29,340 nucleotides of DNA, taken from DAOSVX01 sp035379765 (GTDB taxonomy: Bacteria > Bacillota_I > Bacilli_A > RF39 > UBA660). The first letter of the stretch is position 1. Every line of letters starts with the position of its first letter. Below, piece by piece: positions 1 to 7,070 of this stretch. The notes beneath the pieces are model-generated. The model ran no database searches. It was not told where the DNA came from and worked only from the letters and a program-made list of their open reading frames with translations. Location: the NCBI GenBank assembly GCA_035379765.1, contig DAOSVX010000002.1, forward strand, positions 1 through 29,340. Direction: 5' to 3'. Both the position numbers and the translations under genes were made by a program.

Positions 1-1
1 A

Positions 2-499
2 TGTAGTCACATATTAATTACAATTGATGATGATGATACCGCTTTAGAAAAAGCTAACGAACTAATTAAAGAACTTAAAGCTTCTGATGATGTAGAAACA
101 TTATTTGCTACTCTAGCTGAAGAAAATTCTGAAGATACAGGAAGTGCTTCTAGTGGCGGAGACTTAGGTTGGTTTAATACTGGGGAAATGTATGAAGAAT
201 TTGAAGAAGCAGCTTATGCTTTAAACGTTGGAGAATTTACTACTACTCCTGTTAAAACTTCTGTAGGATACCATATCATATTAAAAACTGATGAAAAAGA
301 TAAAGACGATCTAGAGGATGTAAGGGATGATATTATAGCTACATTAGCCGATGAAAAAATAGAAGAAGATCCAACTATCCAACTAGATGCCTTAACTAAT
401 TTAAGAGATAAATATGAAGTAAAATTTGAAGACTCTGAATTAAGCACTCAATATACTACTTATCTACAAAATATTTTATCTAACTTATTAAGTGATTAA
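2..499 (+). CDS. prsA: PrsA-like foldase / parvulin peptidyl-prolyl isomerase (3' part)
   Basis: The frame is open from base 2 to the TAA at 497-499 (165 residues) and lacks its start, so the N-terminus lies left of the window. The visible part begins with a SHILI stretch, the usual first strand of a parvulin rotamase domain. It continues through an ENSEDTGSASSGGDLGWF segment, typical of parvulins, and a VGYHII strand near residues 87-92. An acidic helical tail follows, like the C-terminal lobe of PrsA foldases. In the family these are lipid-anchored extracytoplasmic chaperones that help secreted proteins fold after Sec export; the lipobox would be in the missing part. The gene converges on recX, with a shared hairpin between them. 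Another SurA/parvulin-type isomerase is the alternative. Confidence 0.85.
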   Translation, partial: CSHILITIDDDDTALEKANELIKELKASDDVETLFATLAEENSEDTGSASSGGDLGWFNTGEMYEEFEEAAYALNVGEFTTTPVKTSVGYHIILKTDEKDKDDLEDVRDDIIATLADEKIEEDPTIQLDALTNLRDKYEVKFEDSELSTQYTTYLQNILSNLLSD

Positions 500-525
500 A
501 AAAAGAGGTTTAAACCTCTTTTTTT
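498..525. terminator. bidirectional terminator between prsA and recX
   Basis: A perfect palindrome with core GAGGTTTAAACCTC (505-518) is flanked by an A-run on the left and a T-run on the right, so it can end transcription in both directions. It starts at the prsA stop codon and reaches the end of recX. Confidence 0.85.
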
Positions 526-1123
526 AATACATTTCTATATCACCTAACAAAGAATAAATCATTTGTTTTTCATAACCTAAATTAAACAAATAAATATAAT
601 TTTTTTCTTTAGTATTCTTATTTAATTTCTTTCTTTTAGTAAGTACTTTTTTTATTTTTTCTTCCCAAATAGATTTATCTATTTTATTTAAATATAAGTC
701 TATTTCATTCTCTTTAAAACCTAAGTTTAATAAATTATTCTTTATTCTAAATGGTCCATGATTAGAAAATTTAAGTTGATCATTTATATAACTTTTTAAA
801 TAAATATTATGATCTAGATAACCGTCTTTCTTTAGTTTATCAATAGTAGCTAAAATAGTATCATAATTAATATCTAATCTTTTTAAATAGTTATATATTT
901 CTTTTTCGCTACGTAGTTTCACATTAATATATTTTAATGCTCTATAATAAGCTGTTAAACTATCATTATCGGCGATGATTTGTTGAAATTTTTTTTCGGT
1001 AAGATCTTTTTTTAACAATAAATTATATTTAATAATTATATCATCATATAATTTTACCTTTAAATCATCTATAGTCACTTCATATAAATTACCTTTTAGC
1101 TTTTTATAGCTATTTATTTGCAT
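524..1123 (-). CDS. recX: Regulatory protein RecX
   Basis: A protein of 199 residues, within the normal size range of the RecX family. RecX binds RecA filaments and limits recombinase activity. The sequence shows the expected series of three-helix repeats rich in Lys, Leu and Tyr: an ALKYINVKLRSEKEI segment near residues 63-77, then KKDGYLDHNIYLKSYINDQ near 99-117, and NLLNLGFKENEID near 129-141. These match the RecX pattern of R-S-x-x-E, G-x-ΦxD-x-x-ΦA and L-x-x-x-G-Φ. An AAGGAG site lies 8 bases before the ATG. The start overlaps the end of nrnA by 14 bases, so the two are probably translationally coupled in a recX-nrnA-ackA unit. Confidence 0.85.
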   Translation of the reverse strand: MQINSYKKLKGNLYEVTIDDLKVKLYDDIIIKYNLLLKKDLTEKKFQQIIADNDSLTAYYRALKYINVKLRSEKEIYNYLKRLDINYDTILATIDKLKKDGYLDHNIYLKSYINDQLKFSNHGPFRIKNNLLNLGFKENEIDLYLNKIDKSIWEEKIKKVLTKRKKLNKNTKEKNYIYLFNLGYEKQMIYSLLGDIEMY

Positions 1124-2090
1124 TATTTTTCTCCTTGTATTTCTGACATTCTGTTTCTAATTCTGCTAAAAGCCTATCAACATCTGCTTCTTCATTAATA
1201 CGGCACCCTGAAGCCATTTTATGGCCTCCACCATTATATTTAGAAGCAATATCATTAATTATTGGCCCTCTAGATCTAATATTAACACGATACAAATTAT
1301 TATTTGGATCATAAGTTACAAATACCCATACTAACATTTCTTTGATAAAGTTAAAGGAATTTATTAAATTAGAAGGACTAGCATAATCAACATTATATTT
1401 TTTAATATCTTCATCTTTTATTTTTATATAAGCTAATCCAGCATCACTAACTATTAAGTTTTCCGCTATAAATCCTTGAAATCTTAATTCAGCTAATGGT
1501 CTTTCATAAAGAGAACTATATATCTTCTCGATATTTAAAGGACAAGCTTCTAATAATTTAGAAACTAAATTAAAAGTTTTAGCTGTTGTATAAGAAAATA
1601 AAAATCTTTCACTATCAGAAACCACTCCAATATAAAGATTTTCCGCTATTTTGGGATTTAACTTTAAATTAGTATTTAAAATTAACTCTATAACCATTTG
1701 GCTGGTACTAGAAGCTTTTTCATCTATCCATTCTATTTGACCATTTTTTTCTTCAAAAGGATGATGATCTATTTTAATTATTTCTTTAAAATCATTTACA
1801 TCTACACTATCAAGTCTTGAAGCAGCTGGTAAATCTAACATAATAAGTAAAGGATTACTAAATTGATCCGATATCATCTTATCTAATTTACCAAAAGATT
1901 TAAATCTGGCTACCCCAGCTCCTACAGCAATTACTTTCTTGTTAGGGAAAGTTAACTTTATAGAATCTCTTAAAGCTAATTGACTTGCTACAGCATCTGG
2001 ATCAGGTCCAATATGCCTAGCAATAACTATTTCATCATAAGTTTTTAGTTTACGATATATTTTTTTACATAATAGGTTAATAATAACCAC
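1110..2090 (-). CDS. nrnA: DHH-family phosphoesterase, NrnA-type oligoribonuclease/pAp phosphatase
   Basis: A protein of 326 residues with the NrnA layout. The N-terminal DHH domain shows ARHIGPDPDA near residues 24-33 (metal-binding His and Asp), LDLP near 85-88 and the IDHH signature at 107-110. The C-terminal DHHA1 domain ends in GGGHKMASG near residue 285-295. Family members degrade short RNA oligomers and dephosphorylate pAp, or hydrolyse cyclic-dinucleotide products; which substrate applies here cannot be read from sequence. The start is uncertain: the in-frame GTG directly abuts the GGGAG Shine-Dalgarno, which is too close for normal initiation. The ATT codons 6-9 bases downstream are better spaced, so an ATT start is possible. 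The gene follows ackA after 7 bases and overlaps recX. Confidence 0.88.
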   Translation of the reverse strand: MVIINLLCKKIYRKLKTYDEIVIARHIGPDPDAVASQLALRDSIKLTFPNKKVIAVGAGVARFKSFGKLDKMISDQFSNPLLIMLDLPAASRLDSVDVNDFKEIIKIDHHPFEEKNGQIEWIDEKASSTSQMVIELILNTNLKLNPKIAENLYIGVVSDSERFLFSYTTAKTFNLVSKLLEACPLNIEKIYSSLYERPLAELRFQGFIAENLIVSDAGLAYIKIKDEDIKKYNVDYASPSNLINSFNFIKEMLVWVFVTYDPNNNLYRVNIRSRGPIINDIASKYNGGGHKMASGCRINEEADVDRLLAELETECQKYKEKNNANK

Positions 2091-2097
2091 TCCCTTT

Positions 2098-3279
2098 TTA
2101 TTTTTGGACTAAATTATAAGTATCTCTCGCTATCATAACTTCTTCATCAGTTGGAATAACATAAACTAAAATCTTAGAATCATCACCAGATACTTTTATT
2201 AATTTCCCTCTGGTATTATTATTTTCTTCATTTATAGTAATACCCAACACTTTTAAGCCTTCCATAACATCATGTCTAGTTTTAGCCGAATTTTCTCCTA
2301 CACCAGCGGAAAATATTATAGCATCACAACCACCAAGCTCAACATAATATTTGGCTATAAAACTAATTATGCTTTTAATAAACATTTTATGAGCTAGTAA
2401 ACAACGTTTATTGCCAGCTTCTATACCTTGTTCAACATCTCTGTGATCATTACTTATGCCACTTATTCCGAGAAGTCCACTTTCTCTATTTAAAATGGTA
2501 TCCATTTCTTTACCAGATAAACCTAATTTATCAATCATATAAGTAACTATTGTCGCATCCATATCACCACAGCGAGTTCCCATAATAAGTCCAGCATTAG
2601 GAGTTAATCCCATAGATGTATCAATACATTTGCCGTCTTTTACAGCACTAATACTAGCTCCATTACCAATATGACAAGTAATTAATTTAGTATCTTCTCT
2701 ACCTAGTATTTTATTCATTTCTTTAGTTAAATATTTATGACTAGTTCCATGAGCTCCATATCTTCTAATTTGATATTTTTCGTACCATTCATAAGGAACA
2801 GCATAAATATATGATGTTTCATCCATAGTTTGATGAAATGCTGTATCAAAGACAACTGTTTGTAAAGCATTTGGAAATACTTTAATGGCTGCTTTTATTC
2901 CTACTACAGCAGCAGGATTATGAAGAGGCGCTAAAGCTCCTAATTCTTCAACTTTAGCTATAGTATCCGGAGTAGCTTCAACTGTTTTATCAAAATAAGC
3001 TCCTCCTTGAACTATTCTATGACCTATTCCTTTTATTTCTTCAGGGTCTTTAATAATATTATTATTTAGTAACTCTTCAACTAAAAGATGAAAAGCTTGT
3101 TCATGATTTTCAACATTAACTTCCTTACGGGTCTTTTCCCCATTTATTTTTATAGAATAAAAGCTATCCTTTGATCCTATTTTTTCAAAATAACCCCATA
3201 TTAATACTTTTTCTTCTGGCATTTCATACATTTGAAACTTTAATGATGAACTCCCACAATTTACTGATAATATTTTCAT
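2098..3279 (-). CDS. ackA: Acetate kinase
   Basis: A protein of 393 residues, full family length. It interconverts acetyl phosphate + ADP and acetate + ATP, the last step of the Pta-AckA route, in the cytoplasm. Diagnostic segments are VNCGSSSLKF at the N-terminus (phosphate-binding strand-turn), GHRIVQGG, the catalytic-site HGTSHKY, CHIGNGASI, the signature GLTPNAGLIMGTRCGDMD, and FSAGVGEN near the C-terminus. The ATG is preceded by a GAGGTG site, 6 bases away. No pta gene is seen in the window. The organism probably gains ATP by fermentation to acetate, which fits a host-associated anaerobe. It leads the ackA-nrnA-recX unit. Confidence 0.97.
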   Translation of the reverse strand: MKILSVNCGSSSLKFQMYEMPEEKVLIWGYFEKIGSKDSFYSIKINGEKTRKEVNVENHEQAFHLLVEELLNNNIIKDPEEIKGIGHRIVQGGAYFDKTVEATPDTIAKVEELGALAPLHNPAAVVGIKAAIKVFPNALQTVVFDTAFHQTMDETSYIYAVPYEWYEKYQIRRYGAHGTSHKYLTKEMNKILGREDTKLITCHIGNGASISAVKDGKCIDTSMGLTPNAGLIMGTRCGDMDATIVTYMIDKLGLSGKEMDTILNRESGLLGISGISNDHRDVEQGIEAGNKRCLLAHKMFIKSIISFIAKYYVELGGCDAIIFSAGVGENSAKTRHDVMEGLKVLGITINEENNNTRGKLIKVSGDDSKILVYVIPTDEEVMIARDTYNLVQK

Positions 3280-3298
3280 TTAATTCACCTCAAGTAAC

Positions 3299-3304
3299 AT
3301 TATA
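3299..3304 (-). promoter_or_regulatory. likely -10 box of ackA unit
   Basis: On the minus strand the sequence reads TATAAT 20 bases upstream of the ackA ATG. No good -35 is seen at the right distance (TAGAAA is the best match), so the call rests on the -10 box and its position. Confidence 0.45.
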
Positions 3305-3338
3305 CACAAGTTTACTTGGTTTTTCTACCTTTAAGAAG

Positions 3339-3375
3339 CAAAAAAACGAACTTAATCGTTCGAACCTTTCTTAAT
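3339..3375. repeat. 37-bp repeat, copy 1 (terminator cassette)
   Basis: Matches 4088-4124 at 36 of 37 bases (C/T difference at 3365 versus 4114). Both copies carry the same minus-strand terminator hairpin plus its flank. Confidence 0.85.
3340..3362 (-). terminator. terminator after the PH-domain gene
   Basis: On the minus strand a CGAAC stem, GATTAA loop and GTTCG stem are followed by seven T. It lies 23 bases past the stop codon of the PH-domain gene and ahead of the ackA promoter. Confidence 0.7.
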
Positions 3376-3384
3376 TATATAAAT

Positions 3385-4032
3385 TTAAAACTTCTTGTCA
3401 TATTCAGTATTATAACCTGTATTTGTATTTGGTCTTAATTGATTTGGATATTCAATATCTGTTTGTATGTCCATAACTGTTTTTTGAATATTAGAATACA
3501 ACTCATAAACATTCTCAACACATTGGAAAACTCTTGGGCTTACCTGAGAACTTTCTACTTTTGCTACATAATCACCCATACCAGTAGTATCAAAATAAAT
3601 ACTACCGACACCAAATAACTTCTCTATAATACCAATTTTTAAATAAACATTCTTTATTTCTTTATAGTAAATTGTCTTATATTCCATTCCAATAAATCCA
3701 GTTTGAATTATAATTCGTTTGTTAGTTACTGCATATTGAGCATTTTTCCAGCGCCTATTTGCTGTAACAATACTACCCAGCCACATCCAAACAGGTGCCA
3801 AATGTAAAGCAAAGAAAGGAATAATAAACCATAAAGATTCCATATTACTTTTTACCAAAACAAAAATAAACCCAAAATCAATAGCTCCCCAAAGTATAGC
3901 AATTGGCAGCAGTTTTAAAAACTTATAAAGTATATAAGCTTTTTTACAAGGCTTACCACTCCAAAATATTTTTTCATCTTTGGTTAGAATTTTGTCAAAA
4001 TTAACAATTTGGTTACTTTTTTCATTTTTCAT
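3385..4032 (-). CDS. Membrane protein with bacterial PH domain (bPH2/YdbS-like)
   Basis: A protein of 215 residues. After a charged N-terminus with an ILTKDEKIFWSGKP motif (residues 16-29, common at the start of bacterial PH-domain proteins), two hydrophobic helices lie near residues 38-62 and 67-92. A bPH2-type domain follows with AVTNKRIIIQTGFIG near 101-115, then a KEIKNVYLK strand and a YFDTTGMGDYV strand-loop. The C-terminal 40 residues are polar. The domain is known from YdbS/YdbT-type membrane proteins; its ligand is generally unknown. AAAGGA lies 8 bases before the ATG, and a TATAAT (4072-4077) about 40 bases upstream suggests a one-gene unit ended by the hairpin at 3340-3362. Confidence 0.75.
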   Translation of the reverse strand: MKNEKSNQIVNFDKILTKDEKIFWSGKPCKKAYILYKFLKLLPIAILWGAIDFGFIFVLVKSNMESLWFIIPFFALHLAPVWMWLGSIVTANRRWKNAQYAVTNKRIIIQTGFIGMEYKTIYYKEIKNVYLKIGIIEKLFGVGSIYFDTTGMGDYVAKVESSQVSPRVFQCVENVYELYSNIQKTVMDIQTDIEYPNQLRPNTNTGYNTEYDKKF

Positions 4033-4087
4033 TTAAAAAATCCTTTCATTAAAGCAGCTATATTTAATATAATTATAACATATTACA

Positions 4088-4123
4088 CAAAAAAACGAAC
4101 TTAATCGTTCGAATCTTTCTTAA

Positions 4124-4124
<1 letters not shown>
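4088..4124. repeat. 37-bp repeat, copy 2 (terminator cassette)
   Basis: Matches 3339-3375 with one mismatch. This copy directly abuts the 3' end of the tRNA-Phe gene. Confidence 0.85.
4089..4111 (-). terminator. terminator of the minus-strand tRNA array
   Basis: The same CGAAC/GTTCG hairpin with seven-T tail as at 3340-3362, placed 12 bases after the CCA end of tRNA-Phe. Confidence 0.7.
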
Positions 4125-4199
<75 letters not shown>

Positions 4200-4205
4200 A
4201 CAAAA

Positions 4206-4282
4206 TGGCGGTTCCGACCGGGTTTGAACCGGCGATCTCCTGCGTGACAGGCAGGCATGTTAGACCACTACACCACGGAACC
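4206..4282 (-). tRNA. tRNA-Asp (GTC)
   Basis: A 77-base cloverleaf on the minus strand with acceptor GGTTCCG/CGGAACC, discriminator G, encoded CCA and anticodon loop CTGTCAC. Confidence 0.96.
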
Positions 4283-4283
4283 A

Positions 4284-4360
<77 letters not shown>

Positions 4361-4371
4361 ATATTTAACTT

Positions 4372-4464
4372 TGGCGGAGGAAAAGGGATTCGAACCCCTG
4401 CGCCGGTTACCCGACCTTCCGGTTTTCAAGACCGGTCCCTTCAACCAGACTTGGGTATTCCTCC
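4372..4464 (-). tRNA. tRNA-Ser (TGA)
   Basis: A 93-base class II tRNA on the minus strand with a long variable arm, acceptor GGAGGAA/TTCCTCC, discriminator G, encoded CCA and anticodon loop CTTGAAA. First gene of the minus array. Confidence 0.95.
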
Positions 4465-4488
4465 AGCTGTCCTTTTAACGACAAAAAG

Positions 4489-4518
4489 ATTATATCACAC
4501 CCTTTTTTTAAAAGTCAA
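4489..4518 (-). promoter_or_regulatory. promoter of the minus-strand tRNA array
   Basis: On the minus strand: TTGACT (4513-4518), 18-base spacer, TATAAT (4489-4494) preceded by TGA, which makes an extended -10. It lies 24 bases upstream of tRNA-Ser. Confidence 0.78.
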
Positions 4519-4558
4519 TAAATATACCTTATTTTAAGGGGAAATTTACGAAAAAGTC

Positions 4559-4587
4559 TTGAAAAATAAAAATTAGTAATGTATAAT
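4559..4587 (+). promoter_or_regulatory. promoter of the plus-strand tRNA array
   Basis: TTGAAA (4559-4564), 17-base spacer, TATAAT (4582-4587), 35 bases before tRNA-Leu. It is divergent from the minus-array promoter 40 bases away. Confidence 0.82.
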
Positions 4588-4622
4588 CAAATAGTCTTAT
4601 CTATTTAGATATGACAGTGCCT

Positions 4623-4711
4623 GCCCAAGTGGCGGAATAGGTAGACGCACAGGACTTAAAATCCTGCGGGAATTAACCCCCGTGCCGGTTCAAGTCCGGC
4701 CTTGGGCACCA
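4623..4711 (+). tRNA. tRNA-Leu (TAA)
   Basis: An 89-base class II tRNA with acceptor GCCCAAG/CTTGGGC, a long variable arm, anticodon loop CTTAAAA and encoded CCA. Confidence 0.96.
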
Positions 4712-4766
4712 ATTATTTTTTGGCTACTTGTATAGTAGTTTTTATTTAGCAAACACCCTTGAAGTG

Positions 4767-4795
4767 TTGACATAATAAAACTAAAATGTTATATT
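4767..4795 (+). promoter_or_regulatory. internal promoter before tRNA-Val
   Basis: TTGACA (4767-4772), 17-base spacer, TATATT (4790-4795), in the 102-base gap between tRNA-Leu and tRNA-Val. It would let the last five tRNAs be made independently of tRNA-Leu. Confidence 0.65.
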
Positions 4796-4813
4796 TAGTC
4801 GTGTCAAAGAAAG

Positions 4814-4890
4814 GGGCGATTAGCTCAGTTGGTTAGAGCACCTGCCTTACAAGCAGGGGGTCGTAGGTTCGAGTCCTACATCGCCCACCA
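4814..4890 (+). tRNA. tRNA-Val (TAC)
   Basis: A 77-base cloverleaf with acceptor GGGCGAT/ATCGCCC, anticodon loop CTTACAA and encoded CCA. Confidence 0.96.
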
Positions 4891-4895
4891 TTTAT

Positions 4896-4970
4896 GCCGA
4901 ATTTGCACAGTGGTAGTGCAGTCGCCTTGTAAGCGAAAGGTCGGGAGTTCGACTCTCTCATTCGGCACCA
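4896..4970 (+). tRNA. tRNA-Thr (TGT)
   Basis: A 75-base cloverleaf with acceptor GCCGAAT/ATTCGGC, anticodon loop CTTGTAA and encoded CCA. The D-arm (TGCACAGTGGTAGTGCA) is slightly unusual but pairs. Confidence 0.94.
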
Positions 4971-4977
4971 CGTAATT

Positions 4978-5061
4978 GGAGAGATAGCGAAGTGGTTAAA
5001 CGCGGTAGACTGTAAATCTATTCCTTCGGGTTCGGTGGTTCGAATCCACCTCTCTCCACCA
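4978..5061 (+). tRNA. tRNA-Tyr (GTA)
   Basis: An 84-base class II tRNA with acceptor GGAGAGA/TCTCTCC, anticodon loop CTGTAAA, a variable arm closed by a TTCG turn and encoded CCA. Confidence 0.95.
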
Positions 5062-5068
5062 CTTTGAT

Positions 5069-5144
5069 TGCCTCGTAGCCAAGCGGTAAGGCATCAGACT
5101 TTGACTCTGACATTCCGGTGGTTCGAATCCACCCGAGGCAGCCA
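5069..5144 (+). tRNA. tRNA-Gln (TTG)
   Basis: A 76-base cloverleaf starting with U1 as is usual for bacterial tRNA-Gln, acceptor TGCCTCG/CGAGGCA, anticodon loop CTTTGAC and encoded CCA. Confidence 0.95.
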
Positions 5145-5158
5145 TCTTAATATTATTT

Positions 5159-5234
5159 GTCCTGTTAGCTCAGTTGGTAGAGCATTTGACTTTTAATCAA
5201 AGGGTCATGCGTTCGAGTCGCATACAGGACACCA
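5159..5234 (+). tRNA. tRNA-Lys (TTT)
   Basis: A 76-base cloverleaf with acceptor GTCCTGT/ACAGGAC, anticodon loop CTTTTAA and encoded CCA. Last gene of the plus array. Confidence 0.95.
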
Positions 5235-5244
5235 AATTAAAAAT

Positions 5245-5277
5245 AAAGAACTTATTTGCTAAGTTCTTTTGTTTTTT
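5245..5277. terminator. terminator of plus tRNA array, shared with the S1-domain gene
   Basis: AAGAACTTA, loop TTTGC, TAAGTTCTT, then a T-rich tail (TTGTTTTTT) on the plus strand. The left arm overlaps the last codons and stop of the minus-strand S1 gene, where an A-rich flank lets it work in that direction too. Confidence 0.78.
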
Positions 5278-5581
5278 CTTCAATCCAGATTTTTAGTTTT
5301 TCTTTTAAAGGTTTAAACCCTTCACCAGTTTCCTTGGCTTTATTTTTAGAATCAACTGTTTTTATAGATAATTTCATTTGCATATTTTCATTATCAATAT
5401 CTAAAATTTTACATTCAATTATATCTCCTGCTTTTACATAATCATTAATGTCCTTAACATAATAATCAGAAACTTCAGATATATGAATTAATCCATTATA
5501 TTTTTTATCTATTTTAACAAAAATACCATATTTTTCTACACCAGTTACAGTACCCTTAATAATATCTCCTATTTTATACAT
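5252..5581 (-). CDS. S1 RNA-binding domain protein (YugI/general stress protein 13-like)
   Basis: A small protein of 109 residues made almost entirely of one S1 OB-fold domain. It starts MYKIGDIIKGTVTGVEKYGIFV, with the typical GxVxxVxxYGxFV pattern, then GLIHISEVS near residues 30-38, VKAGDIIECKILDID and KLSIK near 70-74. A Lys/Glu-rich tail of about 35 residues follows. Family members such as B. subtilis YugI associate with RNA or ribosomes; a precise role is not established. An AGGTGA site lies 8 bases before the ATG, with a TATAAT further up. It is divergent from the Nfu gene. Confidence 0.85.
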   Translation of the reverse strand: MYKIGDIIKGTVTGVEKYGIFVKIDKKYNGLIHISEVSDYYVKDINDYVKAGDIIECKILDIDNENMQMKLSIKTVDSKNKAKETGEGFKPLKEKLKIWIEEKTKELSK

Positions 5582-5600
5582 TTATAAATCACCTAATAAG

Positions 5601-5606
5601 ATTATA
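5601..5606 (-). promoter_or_regulatory. probable -10 box for the S1-domain gene
   Basis: TATAAT on the minus strand 20 bases before the ATG. No convincing -35 box is seen. Confidence 0.4.
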
Positions 5607-5617
5607 ACACATTTAAG

Positions 5618-5646
5618 TTTACTTAATTTTCTTTATAAGTTATAAT
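5618..5646 (+). promoter_or_regulatory. probable promoter of the Nfu gene
   Basis: TTTACT (5618-5623), 17-base spacer, TATAAT (5641-5646), 26 bases before the ATG. Confidence 0.5.
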
Positions 5647-5672
5647 TTTACATGTAAGTGAGGAATAAATAA

Positions 5673-5897
5673 ATGGAAGAAAAAATTAAAAATGCCTTAG
5701 ATTTAATTAGACCATACCTAAATGAAGAAGGCGGAGATATTGAATTTGTTAAATATGAAGATGGTTATGTTTACATAAAACTCTTAGGAGGATGTGCTAC
5801 TTGCCCTTATCGTAACGAAACAATTAAAAATGGTATTTTAGAAGCATTAAAAAAAGATATACCAGAAATAAAAGGAATAATTAATATTGAACTTTAA
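5673..5897 (+). CDS. NifU C-terminal-domain Fe-S scaffold protein (Nfu)
   Basis: A 74-residue protein consisting of a single NifU C-terminal domain. It opens with KIKNALDLIRPYLNEEGGDIEFV, the usual Nfu first helix and strand, and has the cluster-binding CxxC as GGCATCPYR near residues 39-47. The helix TIKNGILEALKKDIPEI follows. In the family the CxxC pairs across a dimer to carry a 4Fe-4S cluster for delivery to target proteins. GTGAGG lies about 10 bases before the ATG. It stands alone between its own promoter and terminator. No other Fe-S assembly gene is in the window, but a ferredoxin gene lies 2.8 kb away. Confidence 0.92.
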   Translation: MEEKIKNALDLIRPYLNEEGGDIEFVKYEDGYVYIKLLGGCATCPYRNETIKNGILEALKKDIPEIKGIINIEL

Positions 5898-5910
5898 TTA
5901 TTTACATTAA

Positions 5911-5943
5911 AAAAGCCTAAGTTTTTACTTAGGCTACTTTTTT
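5911..5943. terminator. bidirectional terminator after the Nfu gene
   Basis: AGCCTAAGT, a TTTT loop, ACTTAGGCT (5914-5935), then six T at 5938. The right arm overlaps the stop codon of the minus-strand gene, with an A-run on its far side, so it serves both convergent genes. Confidence 0.85.
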
Positions 5944-6465
5944 ATATGGAGCATCCTTTTCATATTGATTAATTGCTTCATTAACAATTTTCATTGATAC
6001 ATCAAGAGCTTCTTGAACTCTTTTTAAAGCATCTATATCATTTATTTTTGGTTCTTCATTAACAACGGGCATTTCTGGTGCTGTTACTGATTCTTCTGGC
6101 TTTGAATCCATAATTGGAGCCGGTTCTGAAACTACTGGTTCTGCTTCAGCTTTAACAGGCTCTGAAGCAGCCCCTAGAGGATTAATTGCTGGCTCATTAG
6201 AAAAGTTTACTGGTGCTTCTACTACTGGAGTTTCAACAGAACTTACTGGTTCTGGAGTCTCTCTTACAGCCTCAGTAACTGGTTGATCAGTTGTAGAATC
6301 CAAAACAGGACTATAAGGACTTGGAGCCGGTTCATTATTTACTTGCTCAACTTGGTCTGCTGCCAACAAACTTTTAGCTTCATTTTTAATTAATATTTCT
6401 CTTGCTATTACACCATTTGGTACTACTAATTCTGATATATCATTAATTCTTTTTATTTCTGTCAT
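5929..6465 (-). CDS. Unrecognised Pro/Glu/Val-rich acidic protein
   Basis: A 178-residue protein I do not recognise. The start is set at the ATG at 6465 because GGGAGG lies 9 bases upstream. A longer in-frame ATG exists (to 6519) but overlaps the neighbouring gene. A conserved-looking N-terminus (TEIKRINDISELVVPNGVIAREILI) is joined by about 100 residues of low-complexity linker (many EP, PVV, AEP and SEP units) to a C-terminal helix, DIDALKRVQEALDVSMKIVNEAINQYEK. No membrane helix or signal peptide is seen, so it is probably cytoplasmic with a disordered middle. It follows the DUF1292 gene by 2 bases; the ribosome site lies inside that gene's last codons, implying coupled translation. Confidence 0.7.
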   Translation of the reverse strand: MTEIKRINDISELVVPNGVIAREILIKNEAKSLLAADQVEQVNNEPAPSPYSPVLDSTTDQPVTEAVRETPEPVSSVETPVVEAPVNFSNEPAINPLGAASEPVKAEAEPVVSEPAPIMDSKPEESVTAPEMPVVNEEPKINDIDALKRVQEALDVSMKIVNEAINQYEKDAPYKKVA

Positions 6466-6467
6466 AT

Positions 6468-6728
6468 CTATTTGCCTCCCGTTATAACTTCTTTCATTAT
6501 TTCTTTTATTTTTGTCCATTCTTCGTCGCTTTCAATACTCTTTGCTACACATTTACCATCTTGATTTTGAATTCCTGCAACATAAAGTTTGACTAGACCA
6601 TCACCAGACATTTCATTACGAGTATAAACAACATATTTGTTGCCAGATTCTACTATTTCAAACTCCATCACCAATTCAGCTTCAAAAGGTTCTCCGCCTT
6701 CTGGACAAACTGTTATTTTTTTCACCAT
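6468..6728 (-). CDS. DUF1292-like (YrzB-type) small protein
   Basis: An 86-residue acidic protein resembling DUF1292. It has a short beta-rich body (ITVCPEGGEPFEAELVMEFEI, then YVVYTRNE) followed by a strand ending in LYVAGI and a C-terminal acidic helix with ESDEEWTKIKEIMKEV. Family members are widespread in Bacillota and Mycoplasmatota and have no established function. AGAGGG lies about 7 bases before the ATG. It leads a two-gene unit with the acidic protein downstream, under the promoter at 6754-6781. Confidence 0.65.
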   Translation of the reverse strand: MVKKITVCPEGGEPFEAELVMEFEIVESGNKYVVYTRNEMSGDGLVKLYVAGIQNQDGKCVAKSIESDEEWTKIKEIMKEVITGGK

Positions 6729-6753
6729 AATATATCCCTCTATTCTTAAGTTA

Positions 6754-6781
6754 ATTATATCATAAAATTATTTAGCTTCAA
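6754..6781 (-). promoter_or_regulatory. promoter of the DUF1292 gene unit
   Basis: On the minus strand: TTGAAG (6776-6781), 16-base spacer ending in TGA, TATAAT (6754-6759), that is, an extended -10. It lies just beyond the end of yutD. Confidence 0.65.
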
Positions 6782-6784
6782 CAA

Positions 6785-7060
6785 TTATTTTATTTTTTCA
6801 ATTATAAAGTACTTGCATCCATAAGCACAATTATTTTTTATATAGTCTTCTACTAATGAAAAATCATTAATTTTATTAAAGTTAGAATTGCTTTTTTTGT
6901 TAAAACCTTTTAATCTTAATTTACCATAGGCCCAATCCCCTACAACATAATCATAATTATTAAAGTAATCATTATATTTTTTCTTTACTTCTTCGATATC
7001 AAAACCATTTTTTTCATCTTTTATGACTTTATATTTTATGTTTTCTAATTCTATTTCCAT
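6785..7060 (-). CDS. yutD: YutD-family protein
   Basis: A 91-residue protein with the YutD signature DYVVGDWAYGKLRLKGF near residues 37-53. The C-terminal NCAYGCKYFIIEK contains the two conserved cysteines. YutD proteins occur across Bacilli next to housekeeping genes; their function is unknown. A strong AGGAGG site lies 6 bases before the ATG. The gene follows the unrecognised 235-residue gene after 10 bases and is likely co-transcribed with it. Confidence 0.82.
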   Translation of the reverse strand: MEIELENIKYKVIKDEKNGFDIEEVKKKYNDYFNNYDYVVGDWAYGKLRLKGFNKKSNSNFNKINDFSLVEDYIKNNCAYGCKYFIIEKIK

Positions 7061-7070
7061 AATAACCTCC

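Noticed and set aside
5929..6519. Longer start (ATG at 6519) for the Pro/Glu-rich protein
   Set aside because: It would overlap the DUF1292 gene by 52 bases and has no ribosome site, while the ATG at 6465 has GGGAGG at good distance.
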